Shown here: positions 1-7,865 of the stretch, one piece after another | How positions within the stretch are numbered: the stretch's first letter is position 1 | How the letters are laid out: each line of letters opens with the position of its first letter | Notes under the pieces: generated by a model | Told to the model about the DNA's origin: nothing | What the model saw: only the letters and a program-made list of their open reading frames with translations | Databases searched by the model: none | Made by a program: the position numbers and the translations under genes | Assembly: GCA_965208745.1 (NCBI GenBank) | Contig: CBDBPN010000003.1 | Location: forward strand, 1,488,001 to 1,552,000 | DNA length: 64,000 nt | Reading direction: 5' to 3' | Origin: VXNE01 sp965208745 | Lineage (GTDB): Bacteria; Pseudomonadota; Gammaproteobacteria; Pseudomonadales; Azotimanducaceae

Positions 1-152
1 ACCCCGAGGTCCTCCTTGATGGCCTCCGCGAGGATCGACAGGATGTTGCGGTCGACGAAGTTGAAGAAGTAGACCAGCGTCAGTACGCCGAGCACGTAGT
101 GCGAGTACCAGCGGCCCGGCTGCTGCGGTGCGGCTTCCGACGTCGGCCCCAT
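1..152 (-). CDS. MFS transporter, Spinster-like (partial, N-terminus only)
   Basis: Only the first 50 or so codons lie in the window; the rest runs off the left edge. The start is the ATG complementary to 150-152, preceded by an AGGAG about nine bases upstream. The visible residues (WYSHYVLGVLTLVYFFNFVD and RNILSILAEAIKEDLG) match the N-terminus and first membrane helix of the complete MFS gene just upstream almost residue for residue. This is therefore a tandem paralogue, 27 bp downstream in the same direction and probably in the same transcript. Function by family: proton-driven export or import of an unknown small molecule across the inner membrane. Confidence 0.85.
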   Translation of the reverse strand, partial: MGPTSEAAPQQPGRWYSHYVLGVLTLVYFFNFVDRNILSILAEAIKEDLG

Positions 153-179
153 CACGAACTCCTGCAGCCCGGCCGCGCG

Positions 180-1778
180 TCACGCCCGCCCGGGCAACTC
201 GCCGACGTCCTCCCCCAGGGCCCGCGCCCGCTCGACCCGGGACGCCTCGTCCTTCGGCAGGTGCCGTTGCGCCTGCACCAGGCAGACGATCGTCACGGCG
301 AACATGACCATGCAGCTCGCCATGGCCAGGCGCAACGCGTCGCCGTCGCCCATCCCCCCTGTCACGAGCAGGTCAGAGAACTTGCCCACCACGTATGGGC
401 CGAGCGCCAGCCCGATGAAAGTGGCGAGCAGGATGTAGAACGCACCCACCACAGCGCGCATGCGCGGCACCACGAGGTCGGCTGCCGTACTCGGAGGGAT
501 GCCCGCAAAGCACGCGCTCGGAACGTGGTAGAGGAAGTTGGCCCAGAACGCCACGACCAGACTGTCGGTGTAGAGGAGGAGCAGGACCGTCGGGATGGTG
601 CCCAACACGATGAAGTAACCGATCATCAGCCGCCCCGTGGTGAAGCGCAGGCGCAGCCGGTCGGCGACGAACCCCCCGGCGGTGACGGACAGCAGCCCCC
701 CCGCCGCGATGCCGATACCGATGTACAGGCCCACGTCCAGCGCATTCGCCCCGTGCGCCCGAATCAGGTAAGGCGCGGTCCAGAAGCCGATCGCGTAAGT
801 GACGAAGGTCACGGACGTGAACGCGAACAGCATGTAGAGCATGGCCTTCGAGCGGAAGATCATCGCGAAGGCGGCCGGATCGCGCCGCGCCAGGGACTGC
901 ACCCACGAAGCCGTGGCGTAGAAACCTATACCCAGGGCGATCCATTGCGCCCAGTCGCCCGTGACCGCGATGAGGAGGGCCGCCCCACCGGCGATCGCGA
1001 CGGCCATCAGCACGTTCAGACGGAGCGACGCCTGCTGCCGCACCAGGCCGATTACGTTCAGGGGCGGCACGATCGACGCCAACTCCTGGCCCAGCACCCG
1101 GAAAGGCGCGGGGTGCTTTTCGGTGACCAGGCCTTCGCTGATACCCCTGACCGGCTCCCGCAGACTGCGTACCCACACCGCCATCAGCAGGCCCGGGAGC
1201 CCCACCATCATGAAGGCGACCTGCCACCCTTTCAGCCCGAACGGCGGGTCCTCCGGATACAGGTCCGCCCAGAAGTCGAGGATCGCGCCGCCCAGGAACA
1301 GTCCCATGCCGACGCCGATGTATCCGCCCGCCGAGTACGTTGCCACGACGGTCGCGCGGAGCCGCGGCGGGTAGTAGTCATAGAGCAGCGAATACGCGGC
1401 CGGCGACGCGCTCGCCTCGCCCACACCGACGCCCGTGCGATACACGGCGAGTTCCCCGAACGAGCGCGCAAGCCCGGACACCGCCGTCATCGCGCTCCAG
1501 AACATGAGCCCGAGCGAGATCACGCTGCGCCGCACCCAGACGTCCGCGAAACGCGCCAGCGGGATGCCGAAGACGGCGTAGAACACCGCGAACACCGTGC
1601 CGTACAGGAAGCCCATCTGCGCGTCGGTGACGCCGAGGTCCGCCTTGATGGATTCGGCCAGGATCGAGAGGATGTGCCGGTCCACGAAGTTGAACACGTA
1701 GACCAGCATGAGGACGCCCAGTACGTAGTGGGCGTACCACCGTCCCGAACCGCCCGAGGCGGACTTCGCCTGTTCCAT
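180..1778 (-). CDS. MFS transporter, Spinster-like (532 aa)
   Basis: Inner-membrane major facilitator of about 12 helices. Helix 1 carries the NFVDRHILSIL stretch (residues 30-40) typical of Spinster-type carriers. The cytoplasmic loop after helix 2 holds a motif-A-like GIPLARFADVWVRR (71-84). A hydrophilic segment near the middle (about 230-260) separates the two six-helix halves. The ATG at 1778 follows an AAGGGGAT ribosome site. It is the first gene of a two-gene unit with a truncated paralogue downstream and is divergent from the CPBP protease gene. The substrate is unknown; family members move lipids, aromatic acids or drugs, and nothing here narrows it further. Confidence 0.9.
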   Translation of the reverse strand: MEQAKSASGGSGRWYAHYVLGVLMLVYVFNFVDRHILSILAESIKADLGVTDAQMGFLYGTVFAVFYAVFGIPLARFADVWVRRSVISLGLMFWSAMTAVSGLARSFGELAVYRTGVGVGEASASPAAYSLLYDYYPPRLRATVVATYSAGGYIGVGMGLFLGGAILDFWADLYPEDPPFGLKGWQVAFMMVGLPGLLMAVWVRSLREPVRGISEGLVTEKHPAPFRVLGQELASIVPPLNVIGLVRQQASLRLNVLMAVAIAGGAALLIAVTGDWAQWIALGIGFYATASWVQSLARRDPAAFAMIFRSKAMLYMLFAFTSVTFVTYAIGFWTAPYLIRAHGANALDVGLYIGIGIAAGGLLSVTAGGFVADRLRLRFTTGRLMIGYFIVLGTIPTVLLLLYTDSLVVAFWANFLYHVPSACFAGIPPSTAADLVVPRMRAVVGAFYILLATFIGLALGPYVVGKFSDLLVTGGMGDGDALRLAMASCMVMFAVTIVCLVQAQRHLPKDEASRVERARALGEDVGELPGRA

Positions 1779-1866
1779 GCGTGATATCCCCTTCGCGGCG
1801 CCCCCGCGGCCCTCCCCGGCGCGCCGCCCGCCGATGGTTCCTTATAGCATGCGCCCAGTTTCCTGC

Positions 1867-2661
1867 ATGCCAAACGGGAACGAGAAGGGAATGGACGCAC
1901 CTGGATCCGGACGCCCATCGGGAGTTCCGATCGAGCAGGCGGTGGAGCCTCATTCCCTCGGGAAGTGTCTTTTCCTCCGCCTTGCTCCCGGTGTCGCCAA
2001 CATGGCCGCGACGGTGCTGGGATTGGCGGCCCTCTGGAACCCGTCCCTACCGCCGGACCTGTTCTTTGGCGTGTTCACGAACGTGTTCGCGCTGATTCCG
2101 GTGCAGCTCGGCTACCTCTACTACCTGGCCAGGAAGCGGCACAACCCGGGGTGGTCGCTCGAAGGCGTCGTGGTGTACGACCGGCCGGTCTCCTGGCTCC
2201 GGTACCTGGTCTGGGTACCGGCGATCCTGGCGCCAACGGCCATTGTCTTCGTCGCGCTCGAGCCCATGACCCACCGGCTCGAAACCGAATTCGTTGGCGT
2301 CAGCATCTTCGCCAGGTACCAGACGGCTGCGCTCTCGGAGGTCGCGGGGATCGTTCTACTCGCCAACATTGCGCTCTCCGGCATTCTCGTGCCCATCACC
2401 GAAGAGATCTACTTCCGCGGATATTTGCTCCCACGAATGCCGGCCCGCTTCGGGCGCCTGAAGCCCGCCGCGCACAGCCTGCTCTTCGCGGTGTACCACT
2501 TCGACACGCCCTGGATGATCCCGGTCCGCACCCTGGGCATCCTCCCGCTCATCTACGCGACGATCCACACACGCAGCGTCCGCCCCGCGATCGTCGCGCA
2601 CTGCCTGGTCAACCTGGCGAACTTCTCCGAGTCCGTATCGCGGCGTATCGGAAGCCAGTGA
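1867..2661 (+). CDS. CPBP-family intramembrane glutamic protease
   Basis: Multi-pass membrane protein of the CAAX-protease/bacteriocin-processing (CPBP, Rce1-like) family. The three family signatures are present in order near the C-terminus: TEEIYFRG (EExxxR, the catalytic Glu pair), LLFAVYH (FxxxH) and HCLVN (HxxxN). A complete active site is therefore predicted. Known members cleave within or near the membrane, some giving immunity to self-made peptides; the role here is not known. The start is uncertain: ATG at 1867 (264 aa) or ATG at 1891 (256 aa), which has a purine-rich AGAAGGGA directly before it. Divergent from the MFS gene at 180-1778. Confidence 0.85.
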   Translation: MPNGNEKGMDAPGSGRPSGVPIEQAVEPHSLGKCLFLRLAPGVANMAATVLGLAALWNPSLPPDLFFGVFTNVFALIPVQLGYLYYLARKRHNPGWSLEGVVVYDRPVSWLRYLVWVPAILAPTAIVFVALEPMTHRLETEFVGVSIFARYQTAALSEVAGIVLLANIALSGILVPITEEIYFRGYLLPRMPARFGRLKPAAHSLLFAVYHFDTPWMIPVRTLGILPLIYATIHTRSVRPAIVAHCLVNLANFSESVSRRIGSQ

Positions 2662-2694
2662 ACGAGCAAGGCGACGGTCGACGGTTGCGGGGCG

Positions 2695-3363
2695 CTACCG
2701 CAGCCTCGAGTACGGCAGGGGATTGACGTAGTCCACAAACTCCGTCTCGACGGCCGCGAAGGCCCTGTCGAGTTCCGGCATCGACTGGGCGCCGGTGCGG
2801 AACGAGAGGTCGAGCGGCCGGTCCGGCAGCACCCACAGATCGGTGAACTCGCCCCGCGCGCCGGATCGCGCGCTGTAGGCGGTCACCAGCTCCGTGCCCT
2901 GTCCGTCCACCCGGTCGACCAACTGCCCGACCGCCTCGAGCGCGTCGGGAAAGGTGCCGAGCGGCGCCTTCAGCCGGGCGAGCAGGTACTGGCGCGGCGC
3001 GTCGGACGGGTCGTCCAGCACCCGCGCGAGCCGCTCCGCCGTGGCGTACGGCAGGGTGTCCCCGAGGCGCACGTACTCCTCGATGTCGAGCCCGAGGTCC
3101 ATCAGCCCCTTGATGGCCTCCGGATCCGCCAACTCCCGCACCAGTTGGGTCGTCGCCTTGTCGTAGTGCTCCAGCGAGTCGAACCGCACCAACAGGAGAT
3201 CGCGTCCCCGCTCGCCCGTCGACCACTGGAAGCCCCCGAGCAGGTCGAACCCGCAACGCTCCATCAGGGGCACTGCCACTTCCCCGTAACGGACGACGTA
3301 CTTCTCGAAGTTCGCCGGGGTCGCCGGACGGACGGTGTGGATGACTTCCATGATGAGCGCCAT
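2695..3363 (-). CDS. NIPSNAP-family protein, two repeats (222 aa)
   Basis: The protein starts MALIMEVIHTVRPATPANFEKY at the ATG complementary to 3361-3363, with AAGGAAGG nine bases upstream; a longer start at 3414 lacks a ribosome site. It has two ferredoxin-like halves of about 100 residues, each with the NIPSNAP pattern of an initial beta strand, a helix containing a FxxYV/LxxAVGQL-like stretch and a GGF/ELVTAY strand. Cytoplasmic NIPSNAP-like proteins are small-molecule-binding dimers of mostly unknown role. It stands alone between convergent and same-strand neighbours, so context gives no further clue. Confidence 0.75.
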   Translation of the reverse strand: MALIMEVIHTVRPATPANFEKYVVRYGEVAVPLMERCGFDLLGGFQWSTGERGRDLLLVRFDSLEHYDKATTQLVRELADPEAIKGLMDLGLDIEEYVRLGDTLPYATAERLARVLDDPSDAPRQYLLARLKAPLGTFPDALEAVGQLVDRVDGQGTELVTAYSARSGARGEFTDLWVLPDRPLDLSFRTGAQSMPELDRAFAAVETEFVDYVNPLPYSRLR

Positions 3364-3402
3364 GGCGTGGACCTTCCTTGAAATGTGCGCGGAAGTATAG
3401 AG

Positions 3403-3430
3403 GAGCGTTCCCACTGCGGGTGGGACGCTC
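3403..3430. terminator. Hairpin downstream of PIN toxin
   Basis: GAGCGTTCCCAC (3403-3414) pairs with GTGGGACGCTC (3420-3430) around a short loop, with one bulged T. It lies 12 bp past the PIN toxin stop codon and ahead of the next same-strand gene, so it could end the toxin-antitoxin transcript. No strong U-run is seen. Confidence 0.45.
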
Positions 3431-3441
3431 AGTCGGAGGAG

Positions 3442-3855
3442 CTAGATGCCGGCGTCGATCGCGTCGAAGTGACCGTCGGCGGCGTAGCGGAGGATCGCCT
3501 GGTCCGCCGTCAGGAGCGTCGCGGGCCAGTGACGGGCTGTCGCCACGATCAGCCGGTCGGCGGGATCCGCGTGAAACTGGCCCGGCAGGCGAACGCTGTC
3601 CACGGCGATCGCGGGTTCGATAGGCAACAGGTCGACGCCGGGCAGTGCGAGTGCCCGGTCCACCCAGGTCCCCACCTCGAGCGCAAGATGCAGCCCGCCC
3701 TTCGCGACGAGCATGGCGATCTCCCATGGCGTGATTGCGGAGGCGCCCAGTCCCGCGGCGTCGCGGGCCCTCTCTATCTCGCTCCTCGCGCCGGGGCCGA
3801 GCCGCCCGTCGTCTTCCACGAGCCAGACGAGCACGTGGGTGTCGAGCAGAATCAC
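3442..3855 (-). CDS. PIN-domain toxin (VapC-like RNase), 137 aa
   Basis: Predicted Mg2+-dependent ribonuclease toxin. The start is a GTG at 3855 giving ILLDTHVLVW; the longer reading frame upstream is out of family. The acidic residues expected of a PIN active site are visible: Asp in LLDTHV, Glu in TPWEIAML, Asp in HADPADRLIVATA and the LLTADQAI Thr/Asp pair. Length is typical. It overlaps the antitoxin stop by four bases (GTGA), which indicates translational coupling. Type II pair with the upstream Phd/YefM-like antitoxin. Confidence 0.9.
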   Translation of the reverse strand: MILLDTHVLVWLVEDDGRLGPGARSEIERARDAAGLGASAITPWEIAMLVAKGGLHLALEVGTWVDRALALPGVDLLPIEPAIAVDSVRLPGQFHADPADRLIVATARHWPATLLTADQAILRYAADGHFDAIDAGI

Positions 3856-4097
3856 TCGGACGCCACCCAGTCGGACGGCGAGGTCGCCGGCCCAAAAGGG
3901 TCGTCGTAGCGGAGCACCGTACCGCGCATCGCCCCCACGAGCGGGCCAGGACCTGCCTCCAAAGACGGACAGGAAAGCACCGCCACGGGGCGCCCACGCC
4001 TCGTGATGGTCACGGACTGGCCAGTGCCCTGCAGCTCGCTGATGATGCGCAGGCACTTCGCCTTGAACTCCGCCGCCGGGACGGTCCTGGTACTCAC
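3852..4097 (-). CDS. Phd/YefM-type antitoxin (81 aa)
   Basis: DNA-binding antitoxin. The N-terminal VPAAEFKAKCLRIISELQ and VTITRRGRPVAVL are the typical Phd/YefM fold; the C-terminal tail (MRGTVLRYDDPFGPATSPSDW) would wrap the toxin. I prefer the GTG at 4097: the upstream in-frame ATGs lie inside a palindrome that is better explained as the operator. The gene ends in the GTGA overlap with the PIN toxin. By family the antitoxin represses its own operon with the toxin as corepressor. Confidence 0.85.
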   Translation of the reverse strand: MSTRTVPAAEFKAKCLRIISELQGTGQSVTITRRGRPVAVLSCPSLEAGPGPLVGAMRGTVLRYDDPFGPATSPSDWVASE

Positions 4098-4113
4098 GAT
4101 GACTGCTCGAGAT

Positions 4114-4137
4114 GATGTACAACTCATCTTGTACATC
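4114..4137. promoter_or_regulatory. Toxin-antitoxin operator palindrome
   Basis: A perfect 9-bp inverted repeat, GATGTACAA (4114-4122) and TTGTACATC (4129-4137), with a 6-bp spacer lies 16 bp before the antitoxin GTG. Position and symmetry fit the autoregulatory operator of a Phd/YefM system. The divergent selenoprotein gene begins about 85 bp away on the other side and could be affected. Confidence 0.7.
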
Positions 4138-4222
4138 ACAGCACGAAGTGAATCAACACCGACGGGCTCAGCGCCCGCCCGGTTGGCATAGAATCGCCAG
4201 AGATTCCCGCAAGGCAGACCCC

Positions 4223-5377
4223 ATGACAGACGCCAAGATCAAGGCCGGCGCGGCGCGTACGGAGTGTCCGCCGTTCGAAGACCCGGCGTTCGTTCACCCT
4301 CCTCCGCTGTCCGAAGCGACCGTGGCCATCGTGACTTCGGCATCGCTGTCGCATCCGGAGGACGAGGGGTTCGCCGTGCAGGACGTGGGCTACCGGGTGC
4401 TCGAGCGTGGTCGCCGCGACGTGGTGGTCGGGCACTGGAGTCCGAACTTCGATACGGCCGGCGTGGCGGCGGACCTCAACGTGGTGTTCCCCATCGACCG
4501 GCTCGAGGAGTTGGCCAGGCAGGGGACCATCGGCCGCGTGTCCGACGTGCATCTCGCCTTCGCGGGCAACCAGTTCGAACTCTCCGGCATCCGCATGGAC
4601 GGCGGTCCCGCAGGAGCCGCTTTCCTCAAGGAGCGCGGGGTCGACGTCGTCGTCCTGACACCCGTCTGACCCCTCTGCACGCGTACGGTCAGTACGCTCG
4701 CCCACGTCTTCGAAGCCGCCGGCATCGCCACCGTCGCGATCGGCTCCATCCGCGAGCAGCTTTACGGCATGGCCCCGCCGCGCGGCCTGTTCTGCGACTT
4801 CCCGCTCGGGCGGCCACTCGGCGTCCCGAACGACCCCGCGTTCCAGCATCGCGTGCTGGCGCGTGCCTTCGGACTGCTGGAGTCGAAGCAGCCCACCGTG
4901 CAGGACTTCGAGGAGTCCATCGAGGACACGGCCTCCGAAGTGCTCGTGTGCCCGCTACCGGCGCGCCACGACCCGGACACCCATCCCGCCGTGGACGAAG
5001 CACGCGGGCTGCGCGCCGCCTACGACCGCGCGGTCGCGAAGTACGGTAACCGGGCCGGCGCCGCGCGCCTGCTCGACGCGGACGCGGTCCCGGCGGCCAT
5101 CGAGTCCTTCGTGCGCGTCGCGGAAGGCGTGCCGTGGAAGGAAGCCGGGATCCCCGGCGTCCCGGCACGGGTCTCCCACGACATTCGCGGGTACTACGAG
5201 ATGGCGGCGATGGAGATTGTGGATCACACGCCGGCCGCCTGGACCGGATATCGCTGGTTTCGCGACAAGACGCAGACGGGCGCCGTGATCAAGGCGGCCC
5301 AGCAGGCGATCCGGGAGTCGGGCGTCAAGAACGACGCGCTCTGGCGCTTCCTGTTGCCGCTCGACGCGACGATGTAG
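4223..5377 (+). CDS. Selenoprotein B-like reductase of the glycine/betaine/sarcosine/D-proline reductase family (384 aa, Sec149)
   Basis: The gene is continuous in one frame from ATG 4223 to TAG 5377 except for a TGA at 4667-4669. That codon falls exactly where the family (GrdB/PrdB-like) has selenocysteine: residues 143-154 read LTPVUPLCTRTV, giving a U-x-x-C redox motif with Cys152. Homology continues without a gap on both sides (VDVVVLTPV before, AGIATVAIGS after; then DFPLGRPLGVPNDPAFQ near 206-222). A SECIS-like hairpin follows the UGA. Grd/Prd enzymes reductively cleave C-N bonds; stand-alone proteobacterial relatives without the other subunits have no proven substrate. No partner subunit or sel gene is in the window. 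Automatic calling would split this into two ORFs. Confidence 0.88.
4667..4697 (+). promoter_or_regulatory. UGA selenocysteine codon with bacterial SECIS-like hairpin
   Basis: After TGA (4667-4669) and an 11-nt gap, GCGTAC (4681-4686) pairs perfectly with GTACGC (4692-4697) around the loop GGTCA (4687-4691). The loop begins 17 nt after the UGA. I recall the E. coli fdhF SECIS as having a GGUCU apical loop at nearly the same distance, so both the loop sequence and the spacing fit SelB recognition. Confidence 0.8.
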
Positions 5378-5386
5378 TGACGGGGA

Positions 5387-5406
5387 CCGCGCGCGGTTGC
5401 GCGCGG
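5387..5406. terminator. GC-rich hairpin between convergent genes
   Basis: CCGCGCGC (5387-5394) and GCGCGCGG (5399-5406) form a perfect 8-bp stem with a GGTT loop between the selenoprotein stop and the stop of the convergent transglycosylase gene. It could terminate both transcripts; there is no U-run. Confidence 0.5.
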
Positions 5407-5410
5407 CGGG

Positions 5411-6031
5411 CTACATCGCGACGGCTTCGAGCCGGGCGAGGCCCCGCTCGATCTTTTTGACGTAGCGCACGCCGGCCCGTTCCCAGCTCGCGAGCCGCGC
5501 GCCGGTGGGGCCGAGGTTGTACTTGTGCAGCGCACACTGCAGTTCGCCGCACGCATCCCGGAAGGAAGCCAGGATCTGGGCGCCACAGTAGATGTTGTCC
5601 GCCGGCTCGTGCAGGTCGCCCCCGCAGAAGGACCGCCAGAACTCGCTGCGGATCTGCGCCGGGCCGATCGCTCCCACGCGCGACCGGGCGCGCTTCCTGA
5701 ACGAGCTTTCCGCCAGCACGAGACTCGCCAGCAGTTCGGGTTCGAGTTCCTGTCGGCTCGCCGCCTCGAGAATCCACTCCGCGAACTCTTCCGCGACGGC
5801 GGGGCGGATGTCGAAAGCCCGCGTCATCCGGTCGGCGAATTCGGCGCGCTCCTCCTCCCAGGGGATGGAGGGGGTCTGCGCGGCGGGGAGGGCGAAGGCC
5901 ACGCGTTCGTAGCGCTGCGCGTCGGTCCCCGTCGAAAACGTCAGGGCCGCGACGCCCGCGAGCAGCAACGCCCCGACCTGGACCTGAACCAGGACCGGTA
6001 CGCGTCCTATCAATGCCGACACGGCGCCCAT
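5411..6031 (-). CDS. Lytic transglycosylase-like protein, SLT domain (206 aa)
   Basis: Predicted peptidoglycan-cleaving enzyme. ATG at 6031 is preceded by GGGAAAGG. A hydrophobic segment (about residues 12-32) anchors or exports it. The SLT fold follows: LASLVLAESSFRKRARSRVG with the probable catalytic Glu108, GAIGPAQI in place of the common G-x-M-Q, and HKYNLGPTGARLASW corresponding to AYNxGxG. There are three Cys residues, of which two (FCGGDL, IYCGAQ) may pair. It stands alone, transcribed opposite to the selenoprotein gene. The longer frame to 6121 lacks a ribosome site. Confidence 0.8.
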   Translation of the reverse strand: MGAVSALIGRVPVLVQVQVGALLLAGVAALTFSTGTDAQRYERVAFALPAAQTPSIPWEEERAEFADRMTRAFDIRPAVAEEFAEWILEAASRQELEPELLASLVLAESSFRKRARSRVGAIGPAQIRSEFWRSFCGGDLHEPADNIYCGAQILASFRDACGELQCALHKYNLGPTGARLASWERAGVRYVKKIERGLARLEAVAM

Positions 6032-6145
6032 GGGCCTTTCCCGATACCCCGCAACATTTCGTAACGAAAGGGCGGGCCACTTTACACTTTTCGCCGTGGA
6101 TGGGAACCGCAGCCGCCGCAAAAGTGGAGAAAAACACGAGATTTC

Positions 6146-6164
6146 TTAGATCAGTTCGATCTAA
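6146..6164. promoter_or_regulatory. AT-rich palindrome upstream of the transglycosylase gene
   Basis: TTAGATC (6146-6152) and GATCTAA (6158-6164) are perfectly inverted around a 5-bp spacer in the only clearly AT-rich stretch nearby, about 115 bp upstream of the transglycosylase start and 47 bp past the VOC gene stop. It could be an operator or a weak terminator; I cannot tell which. Confidence 0.3.
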
Positions 6165-6210
6165 AAATAGATCTTGAGTCTCTTTCGCGCTGCTAAAGAA
6201 GCCCTTCCCT

Positions 6211-6594
6211 TCACGCCGACGAAGGCTCTCGCGTCGCCAGCGCCAACGTGTTGCCGCCCGGATCCTCGAAGAAGGCCATCCACTCTTCCTCGCCGGCCGG
6301 CCCGAACGTACCGTCCTCGTCCCGGTGGATCATGGCCGGGCCGGACTCGATGGAGACGCCCCGCCCGGACAGCTCGGCCACGCCGGCGTCGATGTCCTCG
6401 ACCTCGAAGTACAGCGTCCCGGTCGATGCGTTCCGCTCGAGGAGCAGCCGCACGCCCTCGAAGTCAAAGAAGGCGAGTCCGGGAGGATCGAAACGGGCGA
6501 CGAAGCGGGCGCCCAGTACGTCCCGGTAGAATGCGATCGAGGCGTCCAGGTCCGGCGCCCTCAGCGCGACCTGGCGCAGCCTCCTGAGTTGCAT
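6211..6594 (-). CDS. VOC-superfamily (glyoxalase/bleomycin-resistance fold) protein, 127 aa
   Basis: Single VOC protein made of two beta-alpha-beta-beta-beta modules. The first starts RQVALRAPDLDASIAFYRDVLG, a classic glyoxalase-type opening; the second ends WMAFFEDPGGNTLALATRE, which carries the usual metal-ligand Glu/His region near FEDPxGN. Such proteins catalyse metal-dependent lyase, isomerase or dioxygenase chemistry or bind small molecules. It lies 21 bp downstream of the LLM oxidoreductase gene on the same strand, so the two are probably co-transcribed. The substrate is unknown. Confidence 0.85.
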   Translation of the reverse strand: MQLRRLRQVALRAPDLDASIAFYRDVLGARFVARFDPPGLAFFDFEGVRLLLERNASTGTLYFEVEDIDAGVAELSGRGVSIESGPAMIHRDEDGTFGPAGEEEWMAFFEDPGGNTLALATREPSSA

Positions 6595-6615
6595 GCTCTC
6601 TCGCGATGAGGCCCG

Positions 6616-7623
6616 CTACGCGGCCGTCAACTCCCGGACGATCTCCGCACGCGCTTCCTGCGGCAACCCGCCGTACGCGGCGGACGTGCGGTCGACGATG
6701 TCCCCGTAGCGGGTCCTGAAGGCCGTGGCGATGTTCGCCGGTTCTTCCACTATCGCGAAAGATTCGAGCATGTCGTCGGTGACGAGAGTGCCCATCTCCT
6801 GCCAGCGGCCCTGCTTCGACATCGTGTTGAGTTCGCCCTGCAGTTCGCCGGCCCCGATGCTGTCCAGTACCGGCTTGTACGCGGGCGTCGATCCGTAGAA
6901 CGCGATCTGCTGGCGCGTCGCGGTCCTCGCCTGCTCCATTTCCCGCTCGTCGCGGCCGGTGACCACGAAGCACGGGTAGCTGATCTCGAAGTCCCCGCGC
7001 TTCTTACCCGCCCTGGCGAAGCCGCGCTCGAGGGCCGGCAGCGTCGTCTCGCGCAGGTACTTCTCCGTGGTGAAGGCGTGGACGATGATGCCGTCCGCCG
7101 CCTCGCCGGCCACCTCGGTCATCAAGGGCCCGACCGCAGCCAACATCACCCGCGGCGCTCCGTACTCGGTGTTCGTCGGCGCGAAGAACGGCGTCATCAG
7201 CGTGTGCGTGTAGAACTTGCCGGTAAACTGGAGCGGTTCGCCGTCGTGCCAGTTCGCCCAGATGGCGCGCATCGCCAGGATGAACTCGCGCATCCGCGCA
7301 GCCGGATGCGACCACGGCATGCTGAAGCGCTTGGTGATGTGCGGCCGGATCTGCGAGCCGAGACCCAGCACGAAACGGCCTTTCGAGAGCGCGTTGAGGT
7401 CGTGGCCGATGTTGGCCAGGATCATCGGTGTCCGCGCGAAGGCCACCGCGATGCCCGTGCAGAGATCGACGCGCGACGTCGTCTGCGCGGCGAACGCGAG
7501 CGGCAGGAACGGGTCGTGACCGGTTTCCGCCGTCAGGACGCCGCTGTAGCCCATCTCCTCCAGTTCGCGGGCCTCCGCTCCCACCTGCTCCAAGTCCCAA
7601 CCTACTCCACCGTCGACCTTCAT
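6616..7623 (-). CDS. LLM-class flavin-dependent oxidoreductase (335 aa)
   Basis: Luciferase-like monooxygenase with a TIM-barrel fold, probably F420- or FMN-dependent. Seen: GGVGWDLEQVGAEARELEEMGYSGVLTAETGHDPFLPL at the N-terminus, TGIAVAFARTPMILAN and LSKGRFVLGLGSQIRPHI, the phosphate/cofactor-binding region of this class. ATG at 7623 has a GGGAGGA ribosome site; the longer frame to 7653 is less likely. By family it resembles the TIGR03617-type F420-dependent enzymes. F420 cannot be shown from this window. Likely an operon with the VOC gene, suggesting a two-step oxidation of an unknown substrate. Confidence 0.88.
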   Translation of the reverse strand: MKVDGGVGWDLEQVGAEARELEEMGYSGVLTAETGHDPFLPLAFAAQTTSRVDLCTGIAVAFARTPMILANIGHDLNALSKGRFVLGLGSQIRPHITKRFSMPWSHPAARMREFILAMRAIWANWHDGEPLQFTGKFYTHTLMTPFFAPTNTEYGAPRVMLAAVGPLMTEVAGEAADGIIVHAFTTEKYLRETTLPALERGFARAGKKRGDFEISYPCFVVTGRDEREMEQARTATRQQIAFYGSTPAYKPVLDSIGAGELQGELNTMSKQGRWQEMGTLVTDDMLESFAIVEEPANIATAFRTRYGDIVDRTSAAYGGLPQEARAEIVRELTAA

Positions 7624-7700
7624 CGCTGTCCTCCCGGGCGTCGAACGGCGCATTGTAGCGTCGCGTGCGGCCGACGTTCGACCACGGCACGATCTCCCGG

Positions 7701-7865
7701 ATGGAAGAGATGGACATCAGTCCGCCGCCGAAGCGCACCTGGCTCGGAGTCCTGCGTGACAAGGGCACCATTCTCGGCGACCTGATCGGGCCGGCGTCAT
7801 CCCCCGAGGACTGGGAAGTCCTGGCCGATGGCCCGGAGGTCGGTCGCCAACCGACGGACCGTTAG
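7701..7865 (+). pseudogene. Possible Phd/YefM antitoxin C-terminal fragment
   Basis: A short frame whose residues PPPKRTWLGVLRDKG and TILGDLIGPASSPEDWEVL resemble the toxin-binding tail of Phd/YefM antitoxins (a basic stretch, a G-x-I-x-x-D-I core and a final D/E-W-E). The N-terminal DNA-binding half is missing and no toxin gene follows; instead the end overlaps the stop of the convergent symporter gene by four bases. It is probably a relic of a lost toxin-antitoxin locus, or a chance frame. No clear ribosome site. Confidence 0.35.

Noticed and set aside
99..1784. 561-codon frame opposite the MFS gene, and similar long frames opposite other genes
   Set aside because: Antisense artefacts of high GC; no family resemblance, no ribosome sites.
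4223..4669. The reductase gene as a pseudogene with a nonsense mutation
   Set aside because: The TGA is exactly at the family Sec position, is followed by the matching U-x-x-C context and a SECIS-like hairpin, and the frame and homology continue for 235 codons.
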